Shown one piece after another: positions 30,779-41,229 of a stretch of 64,000 nucleotides of DNA. The stretch is from Paenibacillus assamensis DSM 18201. GTDB taxonomy: Bacteria; Bacillota; Bacilli; Paenibacillales; Paenibacillaceae. A program made the translations under genes and the position numbers. Within the stretch, counting starts at the first letter, position 1, and every line of letters begins with the position of its first letter. The notes below the pieces were generated by a model. The model was not told the origin of the DNA, did no database searches, and worked only from the letters and a program-made list of their open reading frames with translations. The stretch is from NCBI RefSeq assembly GCF_000422445.1, contig NZ_AULU01000013.1:1-64000 (forward strand). Direction: 5' to 3'.

Positions 30779-31522
30779 ATGCCGGAGTGGGTATTAGTTG
30801 TCGCTCGCACATGGATGTCAATGGTCGTATTGTTCATAATGACAAAATTACTCGGTAAGCGCCAAGTATCGCAGTTGTCTTTGTTTGAGTATATGACGGG
30901 CTTAACAATTGGCAGTTTGGTCGTCTACATTTCATTAAATACCGATGGATTATGGTATCTAGGGGTAGTATCGATGTCGGTATGGGTGTTGACGTCATTA
31001 GGCTTGGAATGGCTGCAATTGAAGAGCAAGAGGTTCCGTGACTTGATTGATTCTGGTGGGACGATTTTGATTCAGCAAGGGAGAATCATGGAACATCATA
31101 TGCGCAAGGAACGTCTTACAATAGATGAAATGATGATTCAATTGCGAAACAAGAATGCCTTTCGCCTAGCTGATGTAGAATTCGCTATTATGGAGCCAAG
31201 CGGTGAAATTAACGTCATGCTTAAGAAACAAAAACAACCGCTAACACTTGAGCAGCTTGGTATCAAAGTGGAGCACTCCGAAAGAGCGCCTGTTATCGTA
31301 TTGATGGACGGAACGATATTAGAGGATGAGCTGAAGATAATCGGCAAAGACAAAGGTTGGTTAAGTAAGGAACTAGAGAAAAGAGGGCTAAAGGAACAGG
31401 ATGTATTCCTTGTTCAAGTAGATGCTGCGTTTCAATTGTATATTGATTTGTTTAATCAACGAAAGAATACAGCAGCCTATACATCTTATGAGAATCAATT
31501 CTGGAGAGGGTTGAAGCCATAA
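30779..31522 (+). CDS. DUF421 membrane protein (YetF/YrbG type)
   Basis: Membrane protein with three N-terminal transmembrane segments (about residues 5-80) and two cytoplasmic YetF-like subdomains. Diagnostic segments are TKLLGKRQVSQLSLFEYMTGLTIGS-type text near residue 22 and the DLIDSGGTILIQQG region, then RLTIDEMMIQLRNKNAF. Function is not established; B. subtilis relatives are linked to sporulation. AAAGGGG precedes ATG 30779. The 343-base gap upstream holds no feature I can define. Confidence 0.85.
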   Translation: MPEWVLVVARTWMSMVVLFIMTKLLGKRQVSQLSLFEYMTGLTIGSLVVYISLNTDGLWYLGVVSMSVWVLTSLGLEWLQLKSKRFRDLIDSGGTILIQQGRIMEHHMRKERLTIDEMMIQLRNKNAFRLADVEFAIMEPSGEINVMLKKQKQPLTLEQLGIKVEHSERAPVIVLMDGTILEDELKIIGKDKGWLSKELEKRGLKEQDVFLVQVDAAFQLYIDLFNQRKNTAAYTSYENQFWRGLKP

Positions 31523-31651
31523 GTGGATTTCTGCAGGTTATGAATGAGGCAGTAAGTAGTGTTTGTGAATTTGCGTCATATGCAATCAGACGTATAGATG
31601 AAAATGATTAGGGATAAAGATTTAGAACAAATGGGGAAGAAGTGAATAGCA

Positions 31652-32641
31652 ATGAAAAAGAAAAAGTCAGCCAAGAAGTGGTGGATTTTATTAGCTGTTA
31701 TCGTTCTTGTGCTTGTTGGTGGATTTATGTTCCGCAAGCAATTAGCCTTACTTGGATTTGATTTGTTCCTGCAAGACAAGGTTGAGGAGTCACTAAATGG
31801 TTCGTATCAGCCTATTGATGGTAAACCGGAAGTATCGCGTGAAGTAACAGAGCCGTTCTCTGCATTGCTTTTGGGAGTGGATCAGCGCGATAAGGAAGTT
31901 GGACGTTCAGACACAATGATTTATAGTGTAGTCCGTCCGAAAGACAACAAGGTACTTTTAATTTCCATCCCACGTGACACGTACACAGAGATCGTTGGTT
32001 ACAATGGTGGTGTGAAAACAAAAATAAATCATGCTTATGCTCATGGTGGCGTTAAAATGAGTATCGATACGGTAGAAAAATTGCTCGGTGAGAAAGTTGA
32101 TCATTATGCTACTGTGAACTTCGAAGGGTTGAAGGATGTCGTTGATGCAATGGGCGGCGTGAAGCTCCCGATTACGGAAGATATCGTAAACAAAGATCCA
32201 AACCATGAGAAGTTCCGAATTGAGGGCAACAAGCCAATCTATAGTGGACAGGAAGCCTTGTACTATGTACGATACCGTGAAGATTCAGATATGAATCGAA
32301 CGATGCGTCATCGTATTTTCCTTGAAGCAATGATGAATCGTGCGGTCGAATTGGACCAAATTCATAAAATCCCAGATCTTATTGGGATTATGGGCAAAAA
32401 CTTTACAACAGACATGCGCCCAAGCTATATGATCGATTTAGCTAAAACGATGTTCCAAAATGCAGGCGCTCCGATTATTAGCAGTTATATGCTGCATGGT
32501 GAAGGTCAGCGTATGAATGGCGGATGGTACTACCTCCCACTTGAAGAAGATATCGAGTATGTTCAGCAGTTAATTCAGAACTGGATGGATCCAAATGCAC
32601 AGCCAAGTGATTTGAAACCAAGACAGTTTACGATTGAGTAG
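31652..32641 (+). CDS. LytR-CpsA-Psr family wall ligase
   Basis: LCP enzymes transfer teichoic acids or other polymers from lipid carriers to peptidoglycan. One N-terminal membrane helix (residues 10-28) anchors an extracellular LCP domain. Conserved motifs are LLLGVDQRD, GRSDTMI, the arginine-containing SIPRDTY, NHAYAHGG, and YVRYREDSDMNRTMRH late in the domain. The 329 residues are typical. It is monocistronic between its own promoter region and a terminator; the polymer it attaches cannot be told from sequence. Confidence 0.92.
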   Translation: MKKKKSAKKWWILLAVIVLVLVGGFMFRKQLALLGFDLFLQDKVEESLNGSYQPIDGKPEVSREVTEPFSALLLGVDQRDKEVGRSDTMIYSVVRPKDNKVLLISIPRDTYTEIVGYNGGVKTKINHAYAHGGVKMSIDTVEKLLGEKVDHYATVNFEGLKDVVDAMGGVKLPITEDIVNKDPNHEKFRIEGNKPIYSGQEALYYVRYREDSDMNRTMRHRIFLEAMMNRAVELDQIHKIPDLIGIMGKNFTTDMRPSYMIDLAKTMFQNAGAPIISSYMLHGEGQRMNGGWYYLPLEEDIEYVQQLIQNWMDPNAQPSDLKPRQFTIE

Positions 32642-32679
32642 GTTAACATTTGCTCTTATAAGCTTTATACAATAATAAG

Positions 32680-32713
32680 AAAGTCAGTTGCGATTGTGCG
32701 ACTGACTTTTTTG
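32680..32713 (+). terminator. intrinsic terminator after the LCP gene
   Basis: AAGTCAGTTGC pairs with GCGACTGACTT, followed by TTTTTG. Confidence 0.9.
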
Positions 32714-32775
32714 TTTTTCTATACTAGAATGTGTTAATTTAAAGATATGGAAAGTTTGAGGAGGAGACTGAACGG

Positions 32776-33195
32776 ATGAACATCGCATTTTTCTTACTGC
32801 CCAAGCATGAGGTTGTATGCGTAAGCAACCAATCAACATTAAGGCAGACGCTGGAGCGAATGGAATATCATCGCTACACGTCAGTTCCGATTATTAATGA
32901 TGAAGGGGAATATGTAGGTACAGTCACAGAGGGTGATTTATTGTGGCATATGAAAAATTCAAACGGGGACATTACATTTGAAACGGCTTCTCATTTTTTA
33001 CTGACTGAAGTTCCACTTAATAAGCAAATTAAAGCAGTACGTATAGATTCGAACATGGAAGATTTGGTTAAGTTGGCAAAGGTACAGAACTTTGTTCCAG
33101 TCGTTGATGACAGGCAAAGATTCATTGGTATTGTTCGTCGTAGTCAAATTATTGAATATTGCGAGCAGTTCATGACGAAAGCTATGGATGCCTAA
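32776..33195 (+). CDS. paired CBS-domain protein
   Basis: A 139-residue cytosolic protein made of two CBS domains. The repeated pattern is RYTSVPIINDEGEYVGTVTEGDLL (about residues 35-58) and NFVPVVDDRQRFIGIVRRSQII (about 97-118). Such Bateman modules bind adenine nucleotides; similar short Firmicute proteins (DarB/CbpB) bind c-di-AMP. That this one does so is an inference strengthened by gdpP lying 1.3 kb downstream. GAGGAGG precedes ATG 32776. Confidence 0.85.
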   Translation: MNIAFFLLPKHEVVCVSNQSTLRQTLERMEYHRYTSVPIINDEGEYVGTVTEGDLLWHMKNSNGDITFETASHFLLTEVPLNKQIKAVRIDSNMEDLVKLAKVQNFVPVVDDRQRFIGIVRRSQIIEYCEQFMTKAMDA

Positions 33196-33252
33196 TAATT
33201 AATGATATAATGGAATGTAATGCTCGTATTGAAGGGGTGTGAATGTGTAACG

Positions 33253-33555
33253 ATGCCCAAGGATATGGATGTGGCCAAACGGCTCAAAGTCATTGAGTGG
33301 CTTAAGACAGAAGTGATGGATTATACGGCACGCCTATTCAAGTCGTTGTGGGAAGGAAGCACAACGAAAGTGTTGGACAGTCTGGCAAGTCTTATCGTGA
33401 GCAGTTACATCCTAGGTCGTCGAGTTGGTATTTCTTATAAGGACCTCGACAACAGCATCTTAGACAAATTGCATCAATTCAAAAAGGAAGGTCATCAGTT
33501 GGAAGACTGGTATCAGGATATTTCAAAGTTGGAAGAACATTTACGCAAGAGGTGA
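33253..33555 (+). CDS. MazG-like protein
   Basis: A 100-residue protein resembling the MazG-like family of small all-alpha NTP pyrophosphohydrolase relatives. It begins MPKDMDVAKRLKVIEWLKTE and contains DSLASLIVSSYILGRRVGI. The acidic EExxE metal motif of true MazG is not obvious, so enzyme activity is doubtful. The ribosome site (GAAGGGG) is far from ATG 33253; a start at 33220 is in frame. Its stop overlaps the next gene's leader, suggesting cotranscription with yybS and gdpP. Confidence 0.7.
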   Translation: MPKDMDVAKRLKVIEWLKTEVMDYTARLFKSLWEGSTTKVLDSLASLIVSSYILGRRVGISYKDLDNSILDKLHQFKKEGHQLEDWYQDISKLEEHLRKR

Positions 33556-33560
33556 ACATC

Positions 33561-34481
33561 TTGAACAACCGCTGGACGGCGATCGGATGGGTAGTTGCTG
33601 CACTGGTGCTGCTGCTATCGTTCGGGACGCTGATGCAACCAATTACGATGAGTTTTGTTGCTATACCGTTTGTTGTATTATTTACGACGTTATCAACGGC
33701 AGCATTTATGGCATGTATAGCGGCAGTGCTGCTCATCGTATTTTTACTGTTACAGCCCATTGGCTCCATTGTCGTACTTATATCGCTGTATTTTATTATC
33801 CCTGCTATCGTTATGGGCTTTTTATTCAAGCGCCAGCGGCCGGGGTGGTCGGTATTTGTAGGCGGGACATTGGCTTTTTTGATTCAAACTTTGTTGGCAT
33901 TAGGGCTAACAAGCTATTTGTTCCAAGTCGATATGACAACGTACTTACACGAGTATCTCACACAGTATCAGAAGCTGGCTGCTGATATGGGGGTTGTTAT
34001 GCCGAATATGCCGTCTGTTGATGAACAAGTTGCATACATTAGTATGAGACTTCCGTCCTTGCTGATAGCAGGTGCGGTGTATATGGGCTCCATTACGTAT
34101 GCACTTAGTCGCAGGCTACTGACAGCACAAGGTGTTTCGGTACAGCGTATGAAGCCAGTTAAGTATTGGATGCTGCCGAAGTCACTGCTATGGTATTACT
34201 TGGTTGCTATGATTCTTGAGCTGGTTATCTTGAAAGAGGCTGGTTCATTCCTTACTTTAGTCATTGTCAACTTGTATGAAATTTTGCAAGTAGCCTTTAT
34301 TGTACAAGGTGTGTCTTTCTTGTTCTTCTACGCTGACTTCAAAGGGTGGAAACGAGCACTGCCTGTAACATTAACGATATTTGTTGTCCTTTTCCCGCCG
34401 TTTCAATATATTTGCCGACTTGTTGGCATTATAGATATGGCGTTTCCACTGCGCCAAGCAGTCTCTAGACCAAAGCAATAG
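33561..34481 (+). CDS. yybS: DUF2232 membrane protein YybS
   Basis: Polytopic membrane protein of DUF2232 with about eight hydrophobic segments spread over 306 residues. It is the usual neighbour upstream of gdpP in Bacillales. Function unknown. The start is uncertain: TTG 33561 sits 8 nt after AAGAGG, while GTG 33552 would overlap the MazG-like stop. It lies 11 bases before gdpP, consistent with one operon. Confidence 0.82.
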   Translation: MNNRWTAIGWVVAALVLLLSFGTLMQPITMSFVAIPFVVLFTTLSTAAFMACIAAVLLIVFLLLQPIGSIVVLISLYFIIPAIVMGFLFKRQRPGWSVFVGGTLAFLIQTLLALGLTSYLFQVDMTTYLHEYLTQYQKLAADMGVVMPNMPSVDEQVAYISMRLPSLLIAGAVYMGSITYALSRRLLTAQGVSVQRMKPVKYWMLPKSLLWYYLVAMILELVILKEAGSFLTLVIVNLYEILQVAFIVQGVSFLFFYADFKGWKRALPVTLTIFVVLFPPFQYICRLVGIIDMAFPLRQAVSRPKQ

Positions 34482-34492
34482 GGTGAGCATCG

Positions 34493-36454
34493 ATGCCGAA
34501 AATATGGTTTCAACGCTGGTTCGCAAGGCATAACAGCTGGTCAATGCTTTATGTGCTTGTACTAACTCTCGTTGTCGCTTATTACAATTGGATAATTGGA
34601 TTTCTAGGATTTATCGGCTTTGCCGCACTGCTTCTTATTACGTTGGCTGCTGAACGCAATTTCCGGGCGGAGATGGAGGCATATTTGTCTACACTTGGAT
34701 TGCGTGTGAAGCGTGCCGTAGATGATGCGGTAACAGAGCTGCCTTATGGCATTGTGCTATATAGTGATCAGCGGGTAATTGAATGGAGCAACCGATATGT
34801 AGAAGTGTTGAAGGGTGACGGCAGCCTCGTGGGAGAACGTCTCGAAGAGGTATTTCCGAAGCTCAATCTACAGAAAGATAAACATTTGCCGATTGAGTTT
34901 GAAATGGGCGGACGATTGCTTCAAGTTCAGGTTGTCACAGAAGAGCGTCTTATTTACTTTACAGACATATCTGAAATGGCGGCGCTTCGTGCTCGTTATG
35001 AAGGCGAGCGGATGGCTGTTGGCATCGTTGTGCTGGATAACTTGGAAGAGTCTATGCAAGGTTTAGATGATCAACAGCGTGCAGGTTTGTTAGCCAAGGT
35101 GGTTGCGCATCTTACAGAATGGGCCGCGGAGAACGGTATTCTGATGAAGCGCTTGTCTTCTGAGCGTCAGTTCATGGTGATGGACGTACAGACGCTGAAG
35201 GCACTTGAGCAGACGCGTTTCGTTGTATTGGACGAAGTGCGGGAACTGACGATGGAGAGCAAACTGCCAGTGACGCTTAGCATGGGCTTTGCTGCGGGGC
35301 TAGAGTCCATCGTAGAGCTTGGGCAATTGGCGCAATCGAGCTTGGACATTGCGCTGGGCCGCGGAGGCGACCAAGTAGCTGTGCGGGTCGGTCAGCGGCT
35401 GTCCTTCTACGGCGGGAAGTCCAACGCCGTAGAGAAGCGGACGCGCGTGCGTGCGCGCGTCATTGCACATGCTTTGCGCGATTTCATTCGCCAAAGCGAT
35501 GCGGTGTTTATTATGGGACACCGCAATCCCGACACCGATTCGGTCGGGTCAGCGATTGGTGTGTTGAACGCGTGTCGCATGATGGAAACGGAAGCTTACA
35601 TCGTGCTGGAGGAGAGCAATCCTTCCATTGACCGCTTAGTGGCGGAATTGAAGAAGGATGAGCTGTTGTGGTCTCGCTTCATTTCTAAGCAAGAGGCGTT
35701 GGAAATGGCGACCGATGACAGCTTGGTTATCGTGGTTGATACTCACAAAGCTTCCATGGTGGAAGAGCCAAGGCTGCTGCAAGCAACGGATCGAATTGTT
35801 ATTATTGATCACCATCGCCGAGGCGAGGAGTTTATCTCTGATGCTGTGCTGGTTTATTTGGAGCCATATGCATCTTCAACAGCAGAGCTAGTCACGGAGT
35901 TGTTGCAGTATATTCATAATCGACTCCATCTTAGTGTGTTGGAATCAACAGCGTTGTTGGCTGGTATTACGGTAGATACGAAGCATTTCTCGCTTCGTAC
36001 CGGTTCACGAACGTTCGATGCGGCTAGCTTTTTGCGCCGCCATGGTGCAGATACAGCGCTCATTCAGCGTATGCTGAAGGAAGACCTGAAAGAGTATATC
36101 GAAAAGGCAGAAGTTATTCGCCATGCAGAAATGTACTATGATCATATTGCGATCGCAGTAACGGAACCTGGCCGCAAATTTTCTCAGTTGCTGATCGCAC
36201 AAGTAGCTGATACGCTGTTAAATATGACAGGTGTATTGGCATCGTTCGTTATTAGTGAGCGTCCAGATGGCTATATTGCTATAAGCGCTCGCTCGCTTGG
36301 CCAAATGAATGTGCAAGTAGTAATGGAACGACTTGGCGGGGGCGGACATCTGACGAATGCGGCCGTACAATTGCAATGTACCTTGGACGAAGCGGAGAAA
36401 CAGTTGAAACAGGTACTAGCAGAAATCGAAGCAGAAGAGGGGTTGTTCGAATGA
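34493..36454 (+). CDS. gdpP: cyclic-di-AMP phosphodiesterase GdpP
   Basis: Degrades c-di-AMP, controlling potassium and osmotic balance and cell-wall stress. Two membrane helices (about residues 15-55), a PAS-like domain (to about 165) and a degenerate GGDEF domain (about 175-305) precede the DHH phosphodiesterase domain. The latter shows [10 protein letters not shown] at 341-350, VVDTH near 415 and DHHRR near 439. The DHHA1 domain has LGGGGH near 615. All metal ligands are present. The stop overlaps rplI (ATGA). Confidence 0.95.
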   Translation: MPKIWFQRWFARHNSWSMLYVLVLTLVVAYYNWIIGFLGFIGFAALLLITLAAERNFRAEMEAYLSTLGLRVKRAVDDAVTELPYGIVLYSDQRVIEWSNRYVEVLKGDGSLVGERLEEVFPKLNLQKDKHLPIEFEMGGRLLQVQVVTEERLIYFTDISEMAALRARYEGERMAVGIVVLDNLEESMQGLDDQQRAGLLAKVVAHLTEWAAENGILMKRLSSERQFMVMDVQTLKALEQTRFVVLDEVRELTMESKLPVTLSMGFAAGLESIVELGQLAQSSLDIALGRGGDQVAVRVGQRLSFYGGKSNAVEKRTRVRARVIAHALRDFIRQSDAVFIMGHRNPDTDSVGSAIGVLNACRMMETEAYIVLEESNPSIDRLVAELKKDELLWSRFISKQEALEMATDDSLVIVVDTHKASMVEEPRLLQATDRIVIIDHHRRGEEFISDAVLVYLEPYASSTAELVTELLQYIHNRLHLSVLESTALLAGITVDTKHFSLRTGSRTFDAASFLRRHGADTALIQRMLKEDLKEYIEKAEVIRHAEMYYDHIAIAVTEPGRKFSQLLIAQVADTLLNMTGVLASFVISERPDGYIAISARSLGQMNVQVVMERLGGGGHLTNAAVQLQCTLDEAEKQLKQVLAEIEAEEGLFE

Positions 36455-36894
36455 AGGTCATATTGCTGCAAGACGTCAAAGGACAAGGAAAAAAGGGACA
36501 AGTAAAGGAAGTATCTGAAGGGTACGCGCTGAACTTTCTTATTCCGCGAGGTTTAGGACGTCCAGCGACAGATGGCAATCTGAAGACGCTCGAACAGCAG
36601 AAGAAATCGGAAGATAAGCGCAAAGAGCAGGAGAAGTTGGATGCTGAGGCGCTTGCAGCGAAGCTGGGAGAGATGACAGTAGTCATTAAGACGAAAGCCG
36701 GTGAAGGTGGTCGTCTATTTGGAGCTATTACTTCTAAACAAATTGCGGAAGCGATGCAAAAGATGGACGTGAAAATCGACAAACGCAAAATCGAATTAGC
36801 AGAACCGATTCGCTCACTGGGATACAGCAATGTTACGGTGAAGCTGCATCCTGAAGTGCGTGGAACGTTGAAGGTTCATGTAACGGAGGAGTAA
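36451..36894 (+). CDS. rplI: ribosomal protein bL9
   Basis: Large-subunit protein bL9. The 147 residues begin [20 protein letters not shown] and include [13 protein letters not shown], the N-terminal rRNA-binding domain, then a long helix and a C-terminal domain. ATG 36451 overlaps the gdpP stop, so translation is coupled. The gdpP-rplI-dnaC order is conserved in Bacillales. Confidence 0.97.
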   Translation: MKVILLQDVKGQGKKGQVKEVSEGYALNFLIPRGLGRPATDGNLKTLEQQKKSEDKRKEQEKLDAEALAAKLGEMTVVIKTKAGEGGRLFGAITSKQIAEAMQKMDVKIDKRKIELAEPIRSLGYSNVTVKLHPEVRGTLKVHVTEE

Positions 36895-36895
36895 G

Positions 36896-38251
36896 ATGAA
36901 CGACTTTCAAGTCGATCGAGTTCCACCGCAGCATGCTGAAGCTGAGCAGGCCGTGCTCGGTGCAATCTTGTTGCAATCTGAGGCATTAATTACATCTATG
37001 GAGCGGGTGCAGGCTGAGGATTTCTATCAGCCTGCTCACCAAATTATATATGAGGCGATGATCGAGCTGGGCGAAGAAGGTCAGCCGATTGATATCGTCA
37101 CGTTGGCTGCGAAGCTTCAATCGAAGAATCAGCTAGATGACATCGGGAATGTATCCTATTTGTCACAGCTGGCTAATGCAGTTCCAACAGCTGCGAATGT
37201 GGATTACTACGCGCAAATTATTGAAGAGAAGTCGATGCTACGTCGTCTTATTCGCACAGCAACACAGATTGCTAGTGAAGGGTATACAGGCGAAGACAAT
37301 ATTGGCGCGCTCTTAAGTGATGCGGAACGTCGCATTTTAGAAATATCGAATCGTCGCTCTTCCAGCGGCTTCATTGCGATTAAAGATGTACTTATGGACG
37401 TTTTTGAACGAGTGGAGTTGCTATCGGAGCAGACGGAAGGTACCACAGGGATTCCGTCTGGATTTACGGACTTGGACAAGATGACGTCCGGATTCCAGCG
37501 CAGTGACTTGATTATTGTAGCGGCTCGTCCATCCGTTGGTAAGACCGCGTTCGCACTGAATGTAGCGCAGAACGTCGGAGTCCGTGCCAAAGAGACAGTT
37601 GCTATTTTCAGTCTAGAGATGTCTGCCGCACAGCTTGTACAGCGTATGATTTGTGCGGAATCGAATGTAGACGCGACTCGTTTGCGTTCTGGTAAGCTCG
37701 AAGACGATGATTGGGAAAAGTTGACGATGTCGATTGCATCTTTATCCGAAGCGCAAATCTTCATTGATGATACGCCAGGGATTACAGTTGCAGACATTCG
37801 TGCGAAGTGCCGTCGTTTGAAGAAAGAGCATGGCCTTGGCATGATTCTGATCGATTACTTGCAGCTTATTCAAGGTCGCGGCAAGGCCGGGGAGAATCGA
37901 CAGCAAGAAGTATCCGAGATTTCCCGTACCCTTAAAATGATTGCCCGTGAGTTGGAAGTTCCCGTTATTGCACTATCCCAGCTTAGTCGTGGGGTAGAGC
38001 AGCGGCAGGATAAGCGTCCAATGATGTCTGACCTTCGTGAATCGGGTTCCATTGAGCAGGATGCCGATATCGTTGCGTTCCTGTATCGTGACGATTACTA
38101 TGACAAGGAATCCGAGAAGAAGAACATTATCGAAATCATTATTGCTAAACAGCGTAATGGACCTGTTGGTACGGTTGAACTGGTATTTCTCAAAAATTTC
38201 AATAAATTCGTAAGCTACGAGCGGAATCATGCTGATCCTTATGCGGGATAA
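36896..38251 (+). CDS. dnaC: replicative DNA helicase (DnaB type)
   Basis: Hexameric replicative helicase, called DnaC in B. subtilis. The N-terminal primase-interacting domain begins RVPPQHAEAEQAVLGAILL. The RecA-like domain has AARPSVGKTAFALN (Walker A), IFSLEMSA, LIDYLQLIQG (Walker B) and SQLSRGVEQRQDKRPMMSDL. No intein is present. The 451 residues are normal. GGAGGAG lies before ATG 36896, one base after the rplI stop. Confidence 0.97.
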   Translation: MNDFQVDRVPPQHAEAEQAVLGAILLQSEALITSMERVQAEDFYQPAHQIIYEAMIELGEEGQPIDIVTLAAKLQSKNQLDDIGNVSYLSQLANAVPTAANVDYYAQIIEEKSMLRRLIRTATQIASEGYTGEDNIGALLSDAERRILEISNRRSSSGFIAIKDVLMDVFERVELLSEQTEGTTGIPSGFTDLDKMTSGFQRSDLIIVAARPSVGKTAFALNVAQNVGVRAKETVAIFSLEMSAAQLVQRMICAESNVDATRLRSGKLEDDDWEKLTMSIASLSEAQIFIDDTPGITVADIRAKCRRLKKEHGLGMILIDYLQLIQGRGKAGENRQQEVSEISRTLKMIARELEVPVIALSQLSRGVEQRQDKRPMMSDLRESGSIEQDADIVAFLYRDDYYDKESEKKNIIEIIIAKQRNGPVGTVELVFLKNFNKFVSYERNHADPYAG

Positions 38252-38288
38252 TAAAGCTGATAAATGCCGCTAAAGCTTCAGTTGGTTG

Positions 38289-38351
38289 GAAGACCGCTGT
38301 GCGTTCCTATACAAAGGCATTTGCTTTTTGTATAGAATGGCAGTGGTCTTC
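38289..38351. other. long hairpin after dnaC
   Basis: GAAGACC..CTG..CTATACAAA pairs with TTTGTATAG..CAG..GGTCTTC around a 13-base loop. It lacks a clear T tract on plus (TTCTTGTCTC), so it may be a weak terminator or an RNA processing signal. Confidence 0.5.
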
Positions 38352-38377
38352 TTGTCTCATTTGACAATATTGGACAA

Positions 38378-38421
38378 TATTCCGAACAATGATCATCGGT
38401 ATATGTTTATTGTTCGCTTTT
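38378..38421. promoter_or_regulatory. candidate PurR operator (paired PurBoxes) of purA
   Basis: TATTCCGAACAAT (38378-38390) and the inverted ATTGTTCGCTTTT (38409-38421) each match the Bacillus PurBox AWWWCCGAACWWT at 12 of 13 positions. They are in opposite orientation and 18 bases apart, close to the spacing known in B. subtilis, just upstream of the purA promoter. Confidence 0.7.
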
Positions 38422-38424
38422 ACG

Positions 38425-38453
38425 TTGACTTTGTTCGCTCAGACTGCTACACT
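38425..38453 (+). promoter_or_regulatory. purA promoter
   Basis: TTGACT (38425-38430), a 17-nt spacer and TACACT (38448-38453). A third TTGTTCGCT half-box lies in the spacer. The leader would be about 85 nt. Confidence 0.7.
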
Positions 38454-38520
38454 TGGATTGCTGACTTTGATCTCTAACAAGCTATCATCATGGATTAAAG
38501 CAGCGAATATTGGTGTGTGA

Positions 38521-39828
<1,308 letters not shown>

Positions 39829-39857
39829 TTGAATCATTATCATTAATTGTTCGTCTA

Positions 39858-39905
39858 GGGCGTTCTATTCTTACTGTATCTGCAGTAAGGATAGGCGCCT
39901 TTTTG
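39858..39905 (+). terminator. intrinsic terminator after purA
   Basis: GGGCG..CTATTCTTACTG pairs with CAGTAAGGATAG..CGCC, followed by TTTTTG. Confidence 0.9.
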
Positions 39906-40068
39906 CTTGGGCATGGCGCATAAATGCTAGGCTGATGGGCGATACTAAGAAGTATTGCTTCGTCTAGTCAGCACATCAGTACTAGTTGTTGTCACATCCA
40001 GATCTTCTTCCGAATGCAGCTGACAGTGACATTGTGAGCGTGAAGGATAAGGAAGGAGATTGAAACAT

Positions 40069-40827
40069 ATGCGATTTTTCATGCGCTGGCTAAGGATGTT
40101 GTCGGCATTTATCGTTATTAGTGTCATTACAAGTTTATTGACTATTGGGACAACCGCATTGGTTGTTGATCAGTATTTGCAAACGACGATTCAACAGTTT
40201 CAGCTGCCCATTGATAAAAAACCATTAACGGCCATGTCACTGTGGAGCAGTTTATGGAATGGGGCCAAGCTTGAACAGCCCATTGGTCGTACAGAAACAC
40301 GTGTGAACGCTCAATCCAACGAGCAGTCCCCTAATCGGACAGAGTCGCAGCAAGGGATTACGCGTGAACAGCAGCTTCCAAGCGGCAGTAGCGGGAATGA
40401 AACAGAGGCACCTAATACATCAGGTGCAGGGACGCAGAATGGATCAACCTCTGATGCTGCTATGCCTGTCTGGGGTGGGAGCATTAATGAATCCGCTGAA
40501 TCAGGAAATCGTGTATTAGTTACACCTGAAGCTATCGTTGAGGGTAAGGATAAACTGACGGAGCAGACGAAGGAGAAGCTGTTTAGTACGTTAATGAAGA
40601 AACTTCCTGCTGATGATTGGCAGCGTATATCCACGCTGATGGAAGAGGGATTAACAGCTGCTGAGCTTATCGAAATGGAACAAATATTAGCAAAACATTT
40701 AAATGATGAAGAGTATAAACAAATGCGGGAGATTTTGACCGGCAGCAGCAAGCAAACGCAGCAGACGCAGGCTAATGAGGGCAGTACGAATACTAGTACG
40801 AATAGCAGTACTAATAGCGGTAACTAA
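40069..40827 (+). CDS. hypothetical membrane-anchored protein
   Basis: I do not recognise this 252-residue protein. One N-terminal hydrophobic segment (about residues 8-32) looks like an uncleaved anchor. A Ser/Thr/Gln/Gly-rich low-complexity stretch spans about 80-145. A charged helical domain (about 155-230, with KLFSTLMKKLPADDWQR and EMEQILAKHLND) looks folded, and a Thr/Asn/Ser repeat tail ends the protein. The body would lie outside the membrane. AAGGAGG-like sequence precedes ATG 40069; a TTG three codons upstream is less likely. It is a single gene between purA and a terminator. Confidence 0.65.
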   Translation: MRFFMRWLRMLSAFIVISVITSLLTIGTTALVVDQYLQTTIQQFQLPIDKKPLTAMSLWSSLWNGAKLEQPIGRTETRVNAQSNEQSPNRTESQQGITREQQLPSGSSGNETEAPNTSGAGTQNGSTSDAAMPVWGGSINESAESGNRVLVTPEAIVEGKDKLTEQTKEKLFSTLMKKLPADDWQRISTLMEEGLTAAELIEMEQILAKHLNDEEYKQMREILTGSSKQTQQTQANEGSTNTSTNSSTNSGN

Positions 40828-40989
40828 TAGGAGCGAAAATGATGAGCTGTAGTAACTCCGCTGCACTAGCTTAGAATATCGATGGATTTACAATTACGAA
40901 TTACGATCAAATAAACGAGAGAGTAGTAAGTGTGCTTTGGTATCGTATCGAAAGTGTTGATCCTATGCATAATTTGATCGAAAAATGGG

Positions 40990-41019
40990 CCTCCTTCTAT
41001 ATAGAAGGAGGTTATTTTT
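40990..41019 (+). terminator. intrinsic terminator
   Basis: CCTCCTTCTA pairs with TAGAAGGAGG, followed by TTATTTTTG. It lies 160 bases after the hypothetical gene. No other feature is evident between 40,828 and 41,229. Confidence 0.85.
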
Positions 41020-41229
41020 GATTCTAGTGCAGTATGGAAGAAGATCGTGGATATTTGGTGAACATATCATGTGATGAACTGCTGTCGGTTGCATCTCAAC
41101 TTTGACCTATGTTACATTGTAAAAGGTGACAATTCGTTAACTATTTGCTAGTAGACAACATGTTATATTCGATCGCATTGTACGATAAAGATTCGGTCCA
41201 TATTTTGAAGGAATAGTAAGGAGCTAAGC

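Noticed and set aside
36279-36830. 183-codon open frame on minus opposite gdpP and rplI
   Set aside because: Spans two conserved genes on the other strand and has no ribosome-binding site.
37207-37842. 211-codon open frame on minus opposite dnaC
   Set aside because: Complete overlap with the conserved helicase domain of dnaC; serine/arginine-rich shadow.
41100-41229. WalR box before the M23 peptidase
   Set aside because: TGTTAC and TGTAAA occur, but only two bases apart instead of the five required, so it is not counted.
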